From Alistipes sp. (GTDB lineage: Bacteria > Bacteroidota > Bacteroidia > Bacteroidales > Rikenellaceae): a stretch of 12,346 nucleotides of DNA. Every line of letters starts with the position of its first letter. Within the stretch, counting starts at the first letter, position 1. Shown in pieces: positions 6,312 through 12,346 of the stretch. The position numbers and the translations under genes were made by a program. Below the pieces are notes generated by a model. It worked only from the letters and a program-made list of their open reading frames with translations, searched no databases and was not told where the DNA came from. The stretch covers positions 1 to 12,346 of the forward strand of contig JAFOZN010000130.1 of assembly GCA_017391185.1 (NCBI GenBank), in the 5' to 3' direction.

Positions 6312-7496
6312 TTAGAAAGTTATATTAAGGTTGACACCAAAAACGGGATGTGATCCGTTAATCTGTGTATGTTGATAATCGAATATAGGGTGCAGTTCGA
6401 CAGATAATTCATCTGAAATATCAAAATCCTTCAGATGTGCATCGACATGCGCATCTACTGCCTGAAAGATATATACACCAGCCGTAAGCAACAAACTCAG
6501 GTCTCGATTACGGCGGTAGGAATCTCTAAGGTTTTTCAGGTATGAAGCCGAATATCGTCCCTTAAATTCATCGGGAGATACCCCCTCTGGGTATTTGTCG
6601 GGATTATGCTCGAAATCAGCTCGGAGCGAATATGCAGTCTTGAATCGTTGGAATCCACGATTATTCCAATCAATCACATATACCATCGAAGCCAATCCTC
6701 CGACAACAATCGGTGCACGCCAATAACTCTTGTTGTAGATCTGTCCTGCACCGGGGCAGATAAGCGAAAGGGTAGTGGCCTTTTTGACATTCGACACATT
6801 GTTTGTTGCATAATTCAGAGCCGCATCGCCCAAAAAGTAGATATACGAAGCCGCCGCCGCAGCCATAAAGAGCTGTCGTTTGGTGTTGTGGCGTATCATA
6901 TCTCGTTGTACGAGATTCATCTCTTCGGTACGCGATAATCCTTTCAGAGTCAACTCCTCGTATTGACGTTTATAAGTACGGTACTTGCCACCTTGATCTA
7001 TTGCAAGTCCGATAGAAGCACCCAACGTACCATAGAGAATCGGCAATTTCCAATACTGCTTATTGTATATCTGTCCATATCCGGGTAGAATGGCTGCCGT
7101 GAGACACACCTTTGAAAGCGAAGATGAGTCGCTGAATAGTGGCTCTCGTGGAATGATATTGCCGTATTGATCCAAACGTCCCAACTCCTCAGCACGAGCC
7201 TTGCGGCGTGCAATACGAGCCAACGAGTCGGCAAGATTTTTTGCCTCCTTGCGCTGTTGCTTGATGATTTCAGCGGAGAGATTATCCAACGAGTCTTGTC
7301 TCATAAGCAGCGAGTCATTACGCTGGATTATTCCACTTTGTACGATCTGCTTGTCTCCACGCTTCATGCTCTGAGCCTCGGCGCTATGCGAAATTAGCGA
7401 AAGAGCTATCGTAAGCATAAGCACACACCAAGCCGATGAGACTTTTCTAAGCCCCGTCACTTTTGTAAATTGTATTTCGATGCTTCTTATGCCCAT
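6312..7496 (-). CDS. DUF5683-like envelope protein with an internal duplication
   Basis: A 394-residue envelope protein of unknown function; its position between parB and the lytic transglycosylase gene is where Bacteroidota carry DUF5683 proteins. A long n-region and hydrophobic stretch (about 20-40) end in AEA-Q, a likely signal peptide cut after residue 41. Residues 75-105 are a charged helix. The main body contains the same motif twice: PGYGQIYNKQYWKLPI at 138-153 and PGAGQIYNKSYWRAPI at 248-263, each followed by a hydrophobic segment. A second pair, SYIYFLGDAALNYA (217-230) and VYIFQAVDAHVDAH (341-354), follows each copy, so a unit of about 110 residues is duplicated. The C-terminus has alternating aromatic residues and ends in Phe, as in outer-membrane strands, but one strand proves nothing. 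The ATG lies six bases after the parB stop. Confidence 0.8.
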   Translation of the reverse strand: MGIRSIEIQFTKVTGLRKVSSAWCVLMLTIALSLISHSAEAQSMKRGDKQIVQSGIIQRNDSLLMRQDSLDNLSAEIIKQQRKEAKNLADSLARIARRKARAEELGRLDQYGNIIPREPLFSDSSSLSKVCLTAAILPGYGQIYNKQYWKLPILYGTLGASIGLAIDQGGKYRTYKRQYEELTLKGLSRTEEMNLVQRDMIRHNTKRQLFMAAAAASYIYFLGDAALNYATNNVSNVKKATTLSLICPGAGQIYNKSYWRAPIVVGGLASMVYVIDWNNRGFQRFKTAYSLRADFEHNPDKYPEGVSPDEFKGRYSASYLKNLRDSYRRNRDLSLLLTAGVYIFQAVDAHVDAHLKDFDISDELSVELHPIFDYQHTQINGSHPVFGVNLNITF

Positions 7497-7502
7497 TTTT
7501 TA

Positions 7503-8366
7503 TTAACGGTTTTGTAATCTCTCGATAAAGAGCTCGATATCCTCATCTGAAGAGAAGTTAATGACAATCTTGCCGCCACCGTTCTTGCCTCGTTTGATAT
7601 TGACGTTGTCCGCAAAATATGGCTCCAGCCTCTCCACCAAGCGAGAATATGACTCTGGATACTCCTCCTCATCTGTCGCAGACTCGGTTGTATTCTCCTG
7701 CGCCAATTTGCGGGCAAGTTCCTCTACCTGACGCACAGAGAGAGATTTTTTGATACAACGCTTCAGAGCCCAAAGCTGACGGCTCTCATCTATCGAAGCG
7801 ATAGCTTTGGCGTGTCCCATAGTGATGAGTCCCTCCTTGAGGGCAAGTTGTACCTGCTCAGGGAGAGCCAACAGGCGCATATAGTTGGTGATGGTAGAGC
7901 GTTTCTTACCCACTTTATCAGCCATAGCCTCTTGGGTGAGGCCACACTCCTCGATAAGACGGCGCATACCCAGAGCAATCTCTATTGCGTTGAGATCCTG
8001 ACGCTGGATATTCTTGACCAACGCCATAGCATGCAGATTCTCATCATCGGCCTCTCTGATATATGCTGGCAGAGTCTCCAACCCAACCATCTGAGAAGCT
8101 CTCCAACGGCGTTCACCGCTGATGATGATATATTTACCATCCTCGCCCTTCTTGAGTGTGATAGGCTGGATTACGCCCAGCTGACGAATCGAATCAGCCA
8201 ACTCCTCCAAAGCCTCTTGGTCAAAATTGGTACGAGGCTGTGTGGGGTTGGGGATAATCTGCGAGATAGCGATCTCAGCCATGCGATTCATCGGAGTGGT
8301 CTTTACCGAAACCTTGTCTGTGCCGAAGATGGCATCCAAACCACGTCCTAAGCCCTTTTGTTTCAT
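7503..8366 (-). CDS. parB: Chromosome-partitioning CTPase ParB (Spo0J family)
   Basis: A 287-residue ParB that should bind parS, load as a CTP-dependent sliding clamp and recruit SMC and ParA for chromosome segregation. The N-terminal CTP-binding domain runs from about 31 to 125: ISQIIPNPTQPR (34-45), GVIQPI (64-69), GERRWRAS (84-91) and VKNIQRQDLN (117-126). The helix-turn-helix is at about 143-167 (LTQEAMADKVGKKRSTITNY) and the C-terminal dimerisation segment at about 240-287. At position 118 the expected Glu of the ENxQR motif is Lys (codon AAG), which I checked on the nucleotide sequence. Residues 222-238 are an acidic linker. It follows parA by 14 bases and precedes the DUF5683-like gene by six. 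No parS (TGTTTCACGTGAAACA-like) site occurs in the window. Confidence 0.95.
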   Translation of the reverse strand: MKQKGLGRGLDAIFGTDKVSVKTTPMNRMAEIAISQIIPNPTQPRTNFDQEALEELADSIRQLGVIQPITLKKGEDGKYIIISGERRWRASQMVGLETLPAYIREADDENLHAMALVKNIQRQDLNAIEIALGMRRLIEECGLTQEAMADKVGKKRSTITNYMRLLALPEQVQLALKEGLITMGHAKAIASIDESRQLWALKRCIKKSLSVRQVEELARKLAQENTTESATDEEEYPESYSRLVERLEPYFADNVNIKRGKNGGGKIVINFSSDEDIELFIERLQNR

Positions 8367-8380
8367 ATCTCTAATTTGTT

Positions 8381-9148
8381 TTATTTTGCTTTACGGTTAC
8401 GCTTCAAAAACTCCTTCGCCAGATTCAGATAATTTACTGCACCTGTCGCTGCTGCATCATACAACATCACAGGCTTACCATGTGAAGGAGCCTCGCCCAA
8501 GCGGATATTGCGCTGAATTACAGTGTCGAATGCCAACTCACCGAAATGTTCACGCACCTCGGTTGCTACCTGATTGTTCAGACGGTTGCGCATATACATT
8601 GTCAATACAAATCCCTCGATATCAAGGTCAGGATTCAGACCATTCTGCACTATCTTAATTGTGTTGAGGAGTTTACTCAAACCCTCCAACGCCAAATACT
8701 CACACTGTACGGGAATCAATACCGTATCAGCTGCTGTGAGGATGTTGACAGTAGTGTATCCGAGCGAAGGCGAACAATCGATAAAGATATAGTCGTATTT
8801 GTCGCGTATCTGATCTATGATGTTTTTCATGACAAAATGGGCATTCTCCATCTTGGGCAGCTCGGTATCGGCAGCCACCAATTGAATGCTCGATGGCAAT
8901 AACCACAACTTCTTGATGTCGGGGCTCTGGAGAATTACCTCCTCGGCACGTTTTTCGCCTACGATACACTCATAAATGCCCTCCAAATCGATGTCAAAAC
9001 CGAGTCCCGAAGTGGCGTTTGCCTGAGGATCGGCATCGAGCAGAAGAACCTTCTTGCCCAAAAGAGCAAGCGATGCTGCTAAGTTGATAGCGGTAGTAGT
9101 CTTACCCACTCCGCCTTTCTGGTTTGCTAATGCTATTACTTTTGCCAT
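8381..9148 (-). CDS. parA: Chromosome-partitioning ATPase ParA (Soj family)
   Basis: A deviant Walker ATPase that binds DNA non-specifically as an ATP dimer and, stimulated by ParB, drives chromosome segregation. With the ATG at 9146-9148 it has 255 residues, the usual size of chromosomal ParA. Seen: MAKVIALANQKGGVGKTT with the deviant Walker A at 11-18 and signature Lys11, LLLDADPQAN (35-44), Walker B Asp124 in IDCSPSLG, and the C-terminal LGEAPSHGKPV segment. The frame stays open to an upstream TTG at 9161-9163 (five more residues), but the ATG puts the conserved AKVIALANQKGG right at the start as in the family, so I prefer it. First gene of the minus-strand operon, with a good promoter candidate about 90 bases upstream. 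Confidence 0.96.
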   Translation of the reverse strand: MAKVIALANQKGGVGKTTTAINLAASLALLGKKVLLLDADPQANATSGLGFDIDLEGIYECIVGEKRAEEVILQSPDIKKLWLLPSSIQLVAADTELPKMENAHFVMKNIIDQIRDKYDYIFIDCSPSLGYTTVNILTAADTVLIPVQCEYLALEGLSKLLNTIKIVQNGLNPDLDIEGFVLTMYMRNRLNNQVATEVREHFGELAFDTVIQRNIRLGEAPSHGKPVMLYDAAATGAVNYLNLAKEFLKRNRKAK

Positions 9149-9242
9149 TAATTTATGCTTCAATGTTCTCGAAAAAATCGCTTTAAATCATATCTCGCTC
9201 ATAAGCAGAAGTTTATCTGTTTAGGTGCGGGATATAATCGGA

Positions 9243-9274
9243 CAAATTTAGTGAAATTAAATTAAATAAAACAA
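9243..9274 (-). promoter_or_regulatory. Promoter of the parA-parB-DUF5683-mltD-mnmE operon
   Basis: On the minus strand TAAATTTG (plus 9243-9250) is an exact TAnnTTTG -7 element, and TTG (plus 9272-9274) lies 21 bases upstream as the -33 element. The predicted start near 9237 gives a leader of about 90 bases before the parA ATG. As no other strong promoter appears between the five tightly spaced genes, it probably serves the whole operon. Confidence 0.5.
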
Positions 9275-9292
9275 CGGTTGAAGAAAAATGAT

Positions 9293-9300
9293 TAACTTTG
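9293..9300 (+). promoter_or_regulatory. -7 promoter element (TAACTTTG) of the CPBP protease gene
   Basis: TAACTTTG matches TAnnTTTG exactly and ends 31 bases before the ATG at 9332. The nearest TTG (9278-9280) is only 12 bases upstream, too close for a canonical -33 element, so recognition would rest mainly on the -7 element. It is divergent from the parA promoter, with the two -7 elements about 45 bases apart. Confidence 0.45.
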
Positions 9301-9331
9301 CCCTATAAATAGTGTAAAAGCGCAATTTAAG

Positions 9332-10327
9332 ATGGAAGAATTTACAGATAAAAGAGCAGAAGAGATAGCTTCGTTTTCATCTGCTTCGGAGAATAACTCG
9401 ACTTCGGTTTCGGAGGGTGAGTTGCACCCTATGCAAGTGGTGAGTGTAGAAGGTGGAGAACTTTGCAGGGAAGAGGTGGCTCAATCTACGACAAAATATC
9501 CATTTACGTGGTTGGATGTTGTTATGATAGTGCTGTGCTTCGCTATTTCGCAAGGTTTAGGTGGTCTTATTGCCATGAGTTTCGGTGTAGAAATACCAAG
9601 TGAATATATGCGTTCGAGCCTCGACACCGAGACGCTAGAAGCGTCAGCTACTATTCAGGCCAGATTTGTGGCTATCAGTTACTTAATCTCGATGGCGATA
9701 TGTCTTGTGTTGTTGGGTATCTATGGCCGATTTCGTGGGTGGCGAGGGCTCTTGTCGTTGCGCAGTTTGGGCTGGGCCTCTCCATTTAGATTGTTGTGTG
9801 GATATATCTTTATGTGGATTGTCAGCATCTCGCTTGAGCCTTTGACAGCCTTACTCCCTGGTGATCAATCTTCGTTGGGCAGTGGTGGATGGTTGTTACT
9901 CTCTGCAGTATTGCTTGCTCCAATTTTTGAGGAGGTGGTTTTTCGTGGTTATATTGCGGGTGGGTTGCGCCGAGCCTATGGTGGTGTTGTGGCATGGCTG
10001 GTTTCTGCTTTGATATTTGGCGTAGTACATGTTATTCCATCGGTTGCAGTTAGTGCTTTCTTTAGCGGTTTGGTGTTGAGTTTCTATTACTTACGTTATC
10101 GCTCATTGTCGCTTGTTATTCTGCTCCACGCCGCGAATAATGCCACAGCTTGCTTCCTTTTGTCGTTTGGAATGCAGGAGCTTTCGCTCAAAGATTTGAT
10201 GCACGGAAGTAATCTCTATTGGGGAGTTTATGCTCTGTGTACGTTGATTTGCGTAAGCCTGCTTTTGCGTATGGGAAGACTACTTTCTCGCCTAAAAAGT
10301 GATAATTCTGAGCTTAAAAGAGAATAA
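9332..10327 (+). CDS. CPBP family intramembrane metalloprotease
   Basis: A 331-residue multi-pass membrane protein of the CPBP (CAAX protease and bacteriocin-processing, Abi) family. Residues 1-57 form an acidic, Ser/Thr-rich cytoplasmic tail that is longer than usual. Transmembrane segments follow at roughly 62-84, 112-130, 152-170, 186-200, 218-236, 240-256, 258-278 and 295-313. The catalytic motifs are complete: EEVVFR with Glu200, Glu201 and Arg205; FGVVH with Phe229 and His233; and HAANN with His266 and Asn270. Known members cleave prenylated or membrane substrates or confer self-immunity to bacteriocins; the substrate here cannot be read from sequence. It is a single-gene unit with its own promoter and lies 75 bases before the next gene. 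No bacteriocin gene is visible nearby, so an immunity role is not supported. Confidence 0.9.
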   Translation: MEEFTDKRAEEIASFSSASENNSTSVSEGELHPMQVVSVEGGELCREEVAQSTTKYPFTWLDVVMIVLCFAISQGLGGLIAMSFGVEIPSEYMRSSLDTETLEASATIQARFVAISYLISMAICLVLLGIYGRFRGWRGLLSLRSLGWASPFRLLCGYIFMWIVSISLEPLTALLPGDQSSLGSGGWLLLSAVLLAPIFEEVVFRGYIAGGLRRAYGGVVAWLVSALIFGVVHVIPSVAVSAFFSGLVLSFYYLRYRSLSLVILLHAANNATACFLLSFGMQELSLKDLMHGSNLYWGVYALCTLICVSLLLRMGRLLSRLKSDNSELKRE

Positions 10328-10385
10328 TCTCTAATAAAATAGTAATAATCTTGCGCCAAGACGCGTTAATTTCAAGTAAAAAACG

Positions 10386-10393
10386 TATCTTTG
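10386..10393 (+). promoter_or_regulatory. -7 promoter element (TATCTTTG) very close to the lipoprotein start codon
   Basis: TATCTTTG is an exact TAnnTTTG match ending nine bases before the ATG at 10403. Transcription would begin only about 2-6 bases before that ATG, giving a nearly leaderless mRNA. A -33 TTG at the right distance is not clear (GTTAAT about 20 bases upstream). Confidence 0.45.
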
Positions 10394-10402
10394 CCAATTA
10401 TT

Positions 10403-11305
10403 ATGCGTCAAATTTTTAAGATATCAATTTTTGTGATACTGCTTGGTGCAGTTTCATGCCGAGAGTTGCCCGACTATTTGGTGGGTGATAATATCGTTGC
10501 GCGCGTGGGTCGAGAGGAGCTAACCTTGCAGGATATTTCTGCTGTCGTGCCACAGAATCTCAAAGGTGATGACAGCCTCTCTTTTGTTAAGCAATATACC
10601 GACAAATGGTTGGTGCGCCAGCTCAAGGTACAGGAGGCTGACCAACTCTTTTCGGGCGCGGAGAAAGATATCGAGAAGATGGTCGAGGATTATCGTCAGA
10701 CTCTGCTTACAAGTAAGGTGGATCAGTATTATATCGATCAGGAGATGAGTGATGAGGTCTCACAAGAGGATATTACGGAGTATTACAATACCCATAAATC
10801 TCAATTCTTGTTGGATCGTACTCTTGTCAAAGGCCGTATTTTGCGTTTCGATGCCTCATATCGCCAGAGCAGCAAGCTTAAGACTCAGATGCAGAAGGCT
10901 GCCACATCGCAGAATGATGACAAAGCCTTGTCGGATCTTTGTGCCAAGAATAATTTCCTTTTGATAGATAATCGCTCGGAGTGGGTTAATTTTGCCGATT
11001 TTCTATCGAATCTTCCTATTCCGCAATCTCAGAATAATGAGCCCTTGTTGGATAAGATGGGTATTCAAGAGTTGAAGATTGGCTCGGAGCGTTACTATTT
11101 TGATTTCACTTTGGTTTGCCGTAAGGGTAATGTCGCTCCATTGGAGATTGTTTCGGATAATATCCGCCGTATCTTGATTACTCAACGCCGTAGTCAGATC
11201 ATCAAGTCTCACGAAGAACAGATCCTAAAATCGGCTCTTGAGCAGGGTGATGTCAGAGTTTATAAAAATATGACAGGCGTTAAGGATAGCGCAGAAAATA
11301 AGTAA
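10403..11305 (+). CDS. Periplasmic SurA-like lipoprotein with degenerate parvulin region
   Basis: With the ATG at 10403 the protein has 300 residues and begins MRQIFKISIFVILLGAVSC, a lipoprotein signal peptide with the lipidated Cys19. A longer reading from TTG at 10391 would overlap the -7 promoter element and is less likely. The layout is that of SurA/PpiC chaperones: an N-terminal helical domain (VARVGREELTLQDI near 33-46, then KWLVRQLKVQEAD), then EDITEYYNTHKSQF, which in relatives leads into the parvulin domain. That domain is poorly conserved here: the usual HI(L/V) start is replaced by VKGRIL and there is no GGxL-type core. It probably acts as an outer-membrane protein chaperone rather than an active prolyl isomerase. 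The residues after Cys19 (RELPD) are not the acidic run of surface-exported Bacteroidota lipoproteins, so it likely faces the periplasm. It lies 22 bases before the surA-type gene and is likely co-transcribed. Confidence 0.75.
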   Translation: MRQIFKISIFVILLGAVSCRELPDYLVGDNIVARVGREELTLQDISAVVPQNLKGDDSLSFVKQYTDKWLVRQLKVQEADQLFSGAEKDIEKMVEDYRQTLLTSKVDQYYIDQEMSDEVSQEDITEYYNTHKSQFLLDRTLVKGRILRFDASYRQSSKLKTQMQKAATSQNDDKALSDLCAKNNFLLIDNRSEWVNFADFLSNLPIPQSQNNEPLLDKMGIQELKIGSERYYFDFTLVCRKGNVAPLEIVSDNIRRILITQRRSQIIKSHEEQILKSALEQGDVRVYKNMTGVKDSAENK

Positions 11306-11327
11306 GAAATAAAAGAAAAAGATATTT

Positions 11328-12346
11328 ATGTTGAAAAAGAATTTATTTACCACAGTACTTTTGTCTGCGATGATTCTCTCAGCAGGAGTATTGATGGCTC
11401 AGAAGCGACAAGTGGTCTTGGATCGTGTGGTTGCAGTAGTTGGTGGCTCCTCAATTCTCTATTCTGAGGTAGTTGATCAGGCTAAGAAACTTGTGGCTGA
11501 CCGCCGAGCTCAAGGCTATACTTCGGATCGTGATCCTATGAATGAGGGTTTGGAGACTCTGATGCGCCGTAAGTTGCTCTACAATCAGGCTCTCATTGAC
11601 TCTTTGACTCCTCCGAGTGTGGATGGATATGTCGAGGAGCAGTTGCAGCAGATGATTGCTCAGGCTGGATCTATTGCCGAGTTGGAGGTTAAGCAACACA
11701 TGCCTCTCTATAACTACCGAGAGATCTTGCGCCAGCAGATCACTGAGCAGCAGTATGCTCAGGATATGCAGAATCAGATCACTTCTGAGGTTAAGGTAAC
11801 ACCGGGTGAGGTAGAGCATTTCTTCAACTCTCTGACCGAGGAGCAGAAGCCTCTTATCCCTGAGCAGTATGTATATGCTCATATTGTTCGCTATCCTTCA
11901 TCTCAGGAGGAGGCAAAACTCCGTGCCAAGGAGCGTTTGTTGGAGATGCGTGAGCGTATCATCTCAGGTAAATCATCTATGGCCGTGTTGGCTCGTACCT
12001 ACTCAGTGGATGTTGGTAGTGCTATGCAGGGTGGAGAGTTGCCTGCTGGTCCTCTTTCTGGACTTACCAAACCTTACGCCGATGCTTTGGCCAAGCTAAA
12101 GCCTGGTCAGATCTCTGAGGTTGTGGAGAGTGAGTTTGGTTTCCATATCATCGAGCTTATCGAGGAGCCTAAGAACAATATGTATCGCAGCCGCCACATC
12201 TTGCTCAAGCCTTCATATACTATCGAGGAGCAGGTTGAGCCTACACAGTATTTGGATAGCCTTGTGACATTCATCAGAAACGATTCTATCGCTTTTGAGG
12301 TAGCAGCCAAGGATCACTCTCAGGATGATCTCTCGAAGATGAATGG
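11328..12346 (+). CDS. surA: SurA-type peptidyl-prolyl cis-trans isomerase (partial, cut at window end)
   Basis: The frame from ATG 11328 is open to the window end, giving 339 residues without a stop. Residues 1-25 are a signal peptide ending LMA-Q. The N-terminal chaperone domain opens with VLDRVVAVVGGSSILYSEV (30-48), a hallmark of SurA. A complete first parvulin domain spans about 179-280: YVYAHIVRYP, FxxxAxxYSxD as MAVLARTYSVD, then QGGELPAG and ending FGFHIIELIEE. A second parvulin domain begins at about 286 with YRSRHILLKP and is truncated by the window. SurA escorts outer-membrane beta-barrel proteins through the periplasm and isomerises prolyl bonds. It follows the lipoprotein gene by 22 bases; no ribosome-binding site beyond a purine-rich AAGAAATAAAAGAAAAAG is seen. 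The symbol is assigned by domain layout. Confidence 0.9.
   Translation, partial: MLKKNLFTTVLLSAMILSAGVLMAQKRQVVLDRVVAVVGGSSILYSEVVDQAKKLVADRRAQGYTSDRDPMNEGLETLMRRKLLYNQALIDSLTPPSVDGYVEEQLQQMIAQAGSIAELEVKQHMPLYNYREILRQQITEQQYAQDMQNQITSEVKVTPGEVEHFFNSLTEEQKPLIPEQYVYAHIVRYPSSQEEAKLRAKERLLEMRERIISGKSSMAVLARTYSVDVGSAMQGGELPAGPLSGLTKPYADALAKLKPGQISEVVESEFGFHIIELIEEPKNNMYRSRHILLKPSYTIEEQVEPTQYLDSLVTFIRNDSIAFEVAAKDHSQDDLSKMN

Noticed and set aside
7812..8351. 179-codon plus-strand ORF opposite parB
   Set aside because: Antisense to the conserved ParB domains, with no motifs of its own.
9149..9163. TTG start giving ParA five extra residues
   Set aside because: The ATG at 9146-9148 places the conserved AKVIALANQKGG at the N-terminus as in the family.
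9332..10327. CPBP protease as a bacteriocin immunity gene
   Set aside because: No bacteriocin-like or transporter gene is visible nearby, and the family has many housekeeping members.
10391..10402. TTG start giving the lipoprotein four extra residues
   Set aside because: The codon overlaps the -7 promoter element, and the signal peptide is complete from the ATG at 10403.
11451..11882. 143-codon minus-strand ORF near the window end
   Set aside because: Antisense to the surA-type gene; Leu/Ser/Arg-rich shadow produced by its codon pattern. The open plus-strand frame with signal peptide and parvulin motifs is the real gene.

Overview
The window looks like the chromosome of a Bacteroidota bacterium, most likely of the order Bacteroidales. 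The grounds are the gene order parA-parB-DUF5683-like-mltD-mnmE, Bacteroidota-type promoter elements (TAnnTTTG) before several genes, weak or absent Shine-Dalgarno sequences, and an integrase with a Bacteroidota-style arm-binding domain. No RNA gene, CRISPR array or insertion sequence was found.

Left part (1-3526): AT-rich, accessory DNA that reads as the integration-module end of a mobile element. It holds the 3' end of an unrecognised gene, a stretch of about 430 bases without a sizeable gene that contains hairpins and a possible 21-codon ORF, an orphan winged-helix protein resembling AbiEi-type antitoxin/regulators, a complete tyrosine recombinase, and a small overlapping DNA-binding protein built of three tandem excisionase-type helix-turn-helix modules. 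A 17-bp perfect inverted repeat with a second nested stem covers the start codon of that last gene. The module abuts the exact 3' end of mnmE, whose last codons (for FCIGK and stop) are the probable attachment site. The other end of the element is outside the window.

Middle part (3527-9148, all minus strand): a tight housekeeping operon transcribed parA-parB-DUF5683-like-mltD-mnmE, with gaps of 1 to 14 bases. It joins chromosome segregation (ParA, ParB), envelope and peptidoglycan functions (DUF5683-like protein, MltD) and tRNA wobble-uridine modification (MnmE). ParB has a lysine in place of the usual glutamate in the ENxQR CTP-site motif. mnmE has no visible terminator and runs head-to-tail into the recombination genes, so operon read-through could reach them.

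Right part (9149-12346, plus strand): a divergent promoter region, a CPBP intramembrane metalloprotease, and then a periplasmic folding unit, namely a SurA-like lipoprotein with a degenerate parvulin region followed by a SurA-type peptidyl-prolyl isomerase cut by the window end.

The most unusual part is the integration module beside mnmE: a three-headed Xis-like protein, its palindromic start region, and a target equivalent to the one known for Salmonella genomic island 1 but in a different phylum.
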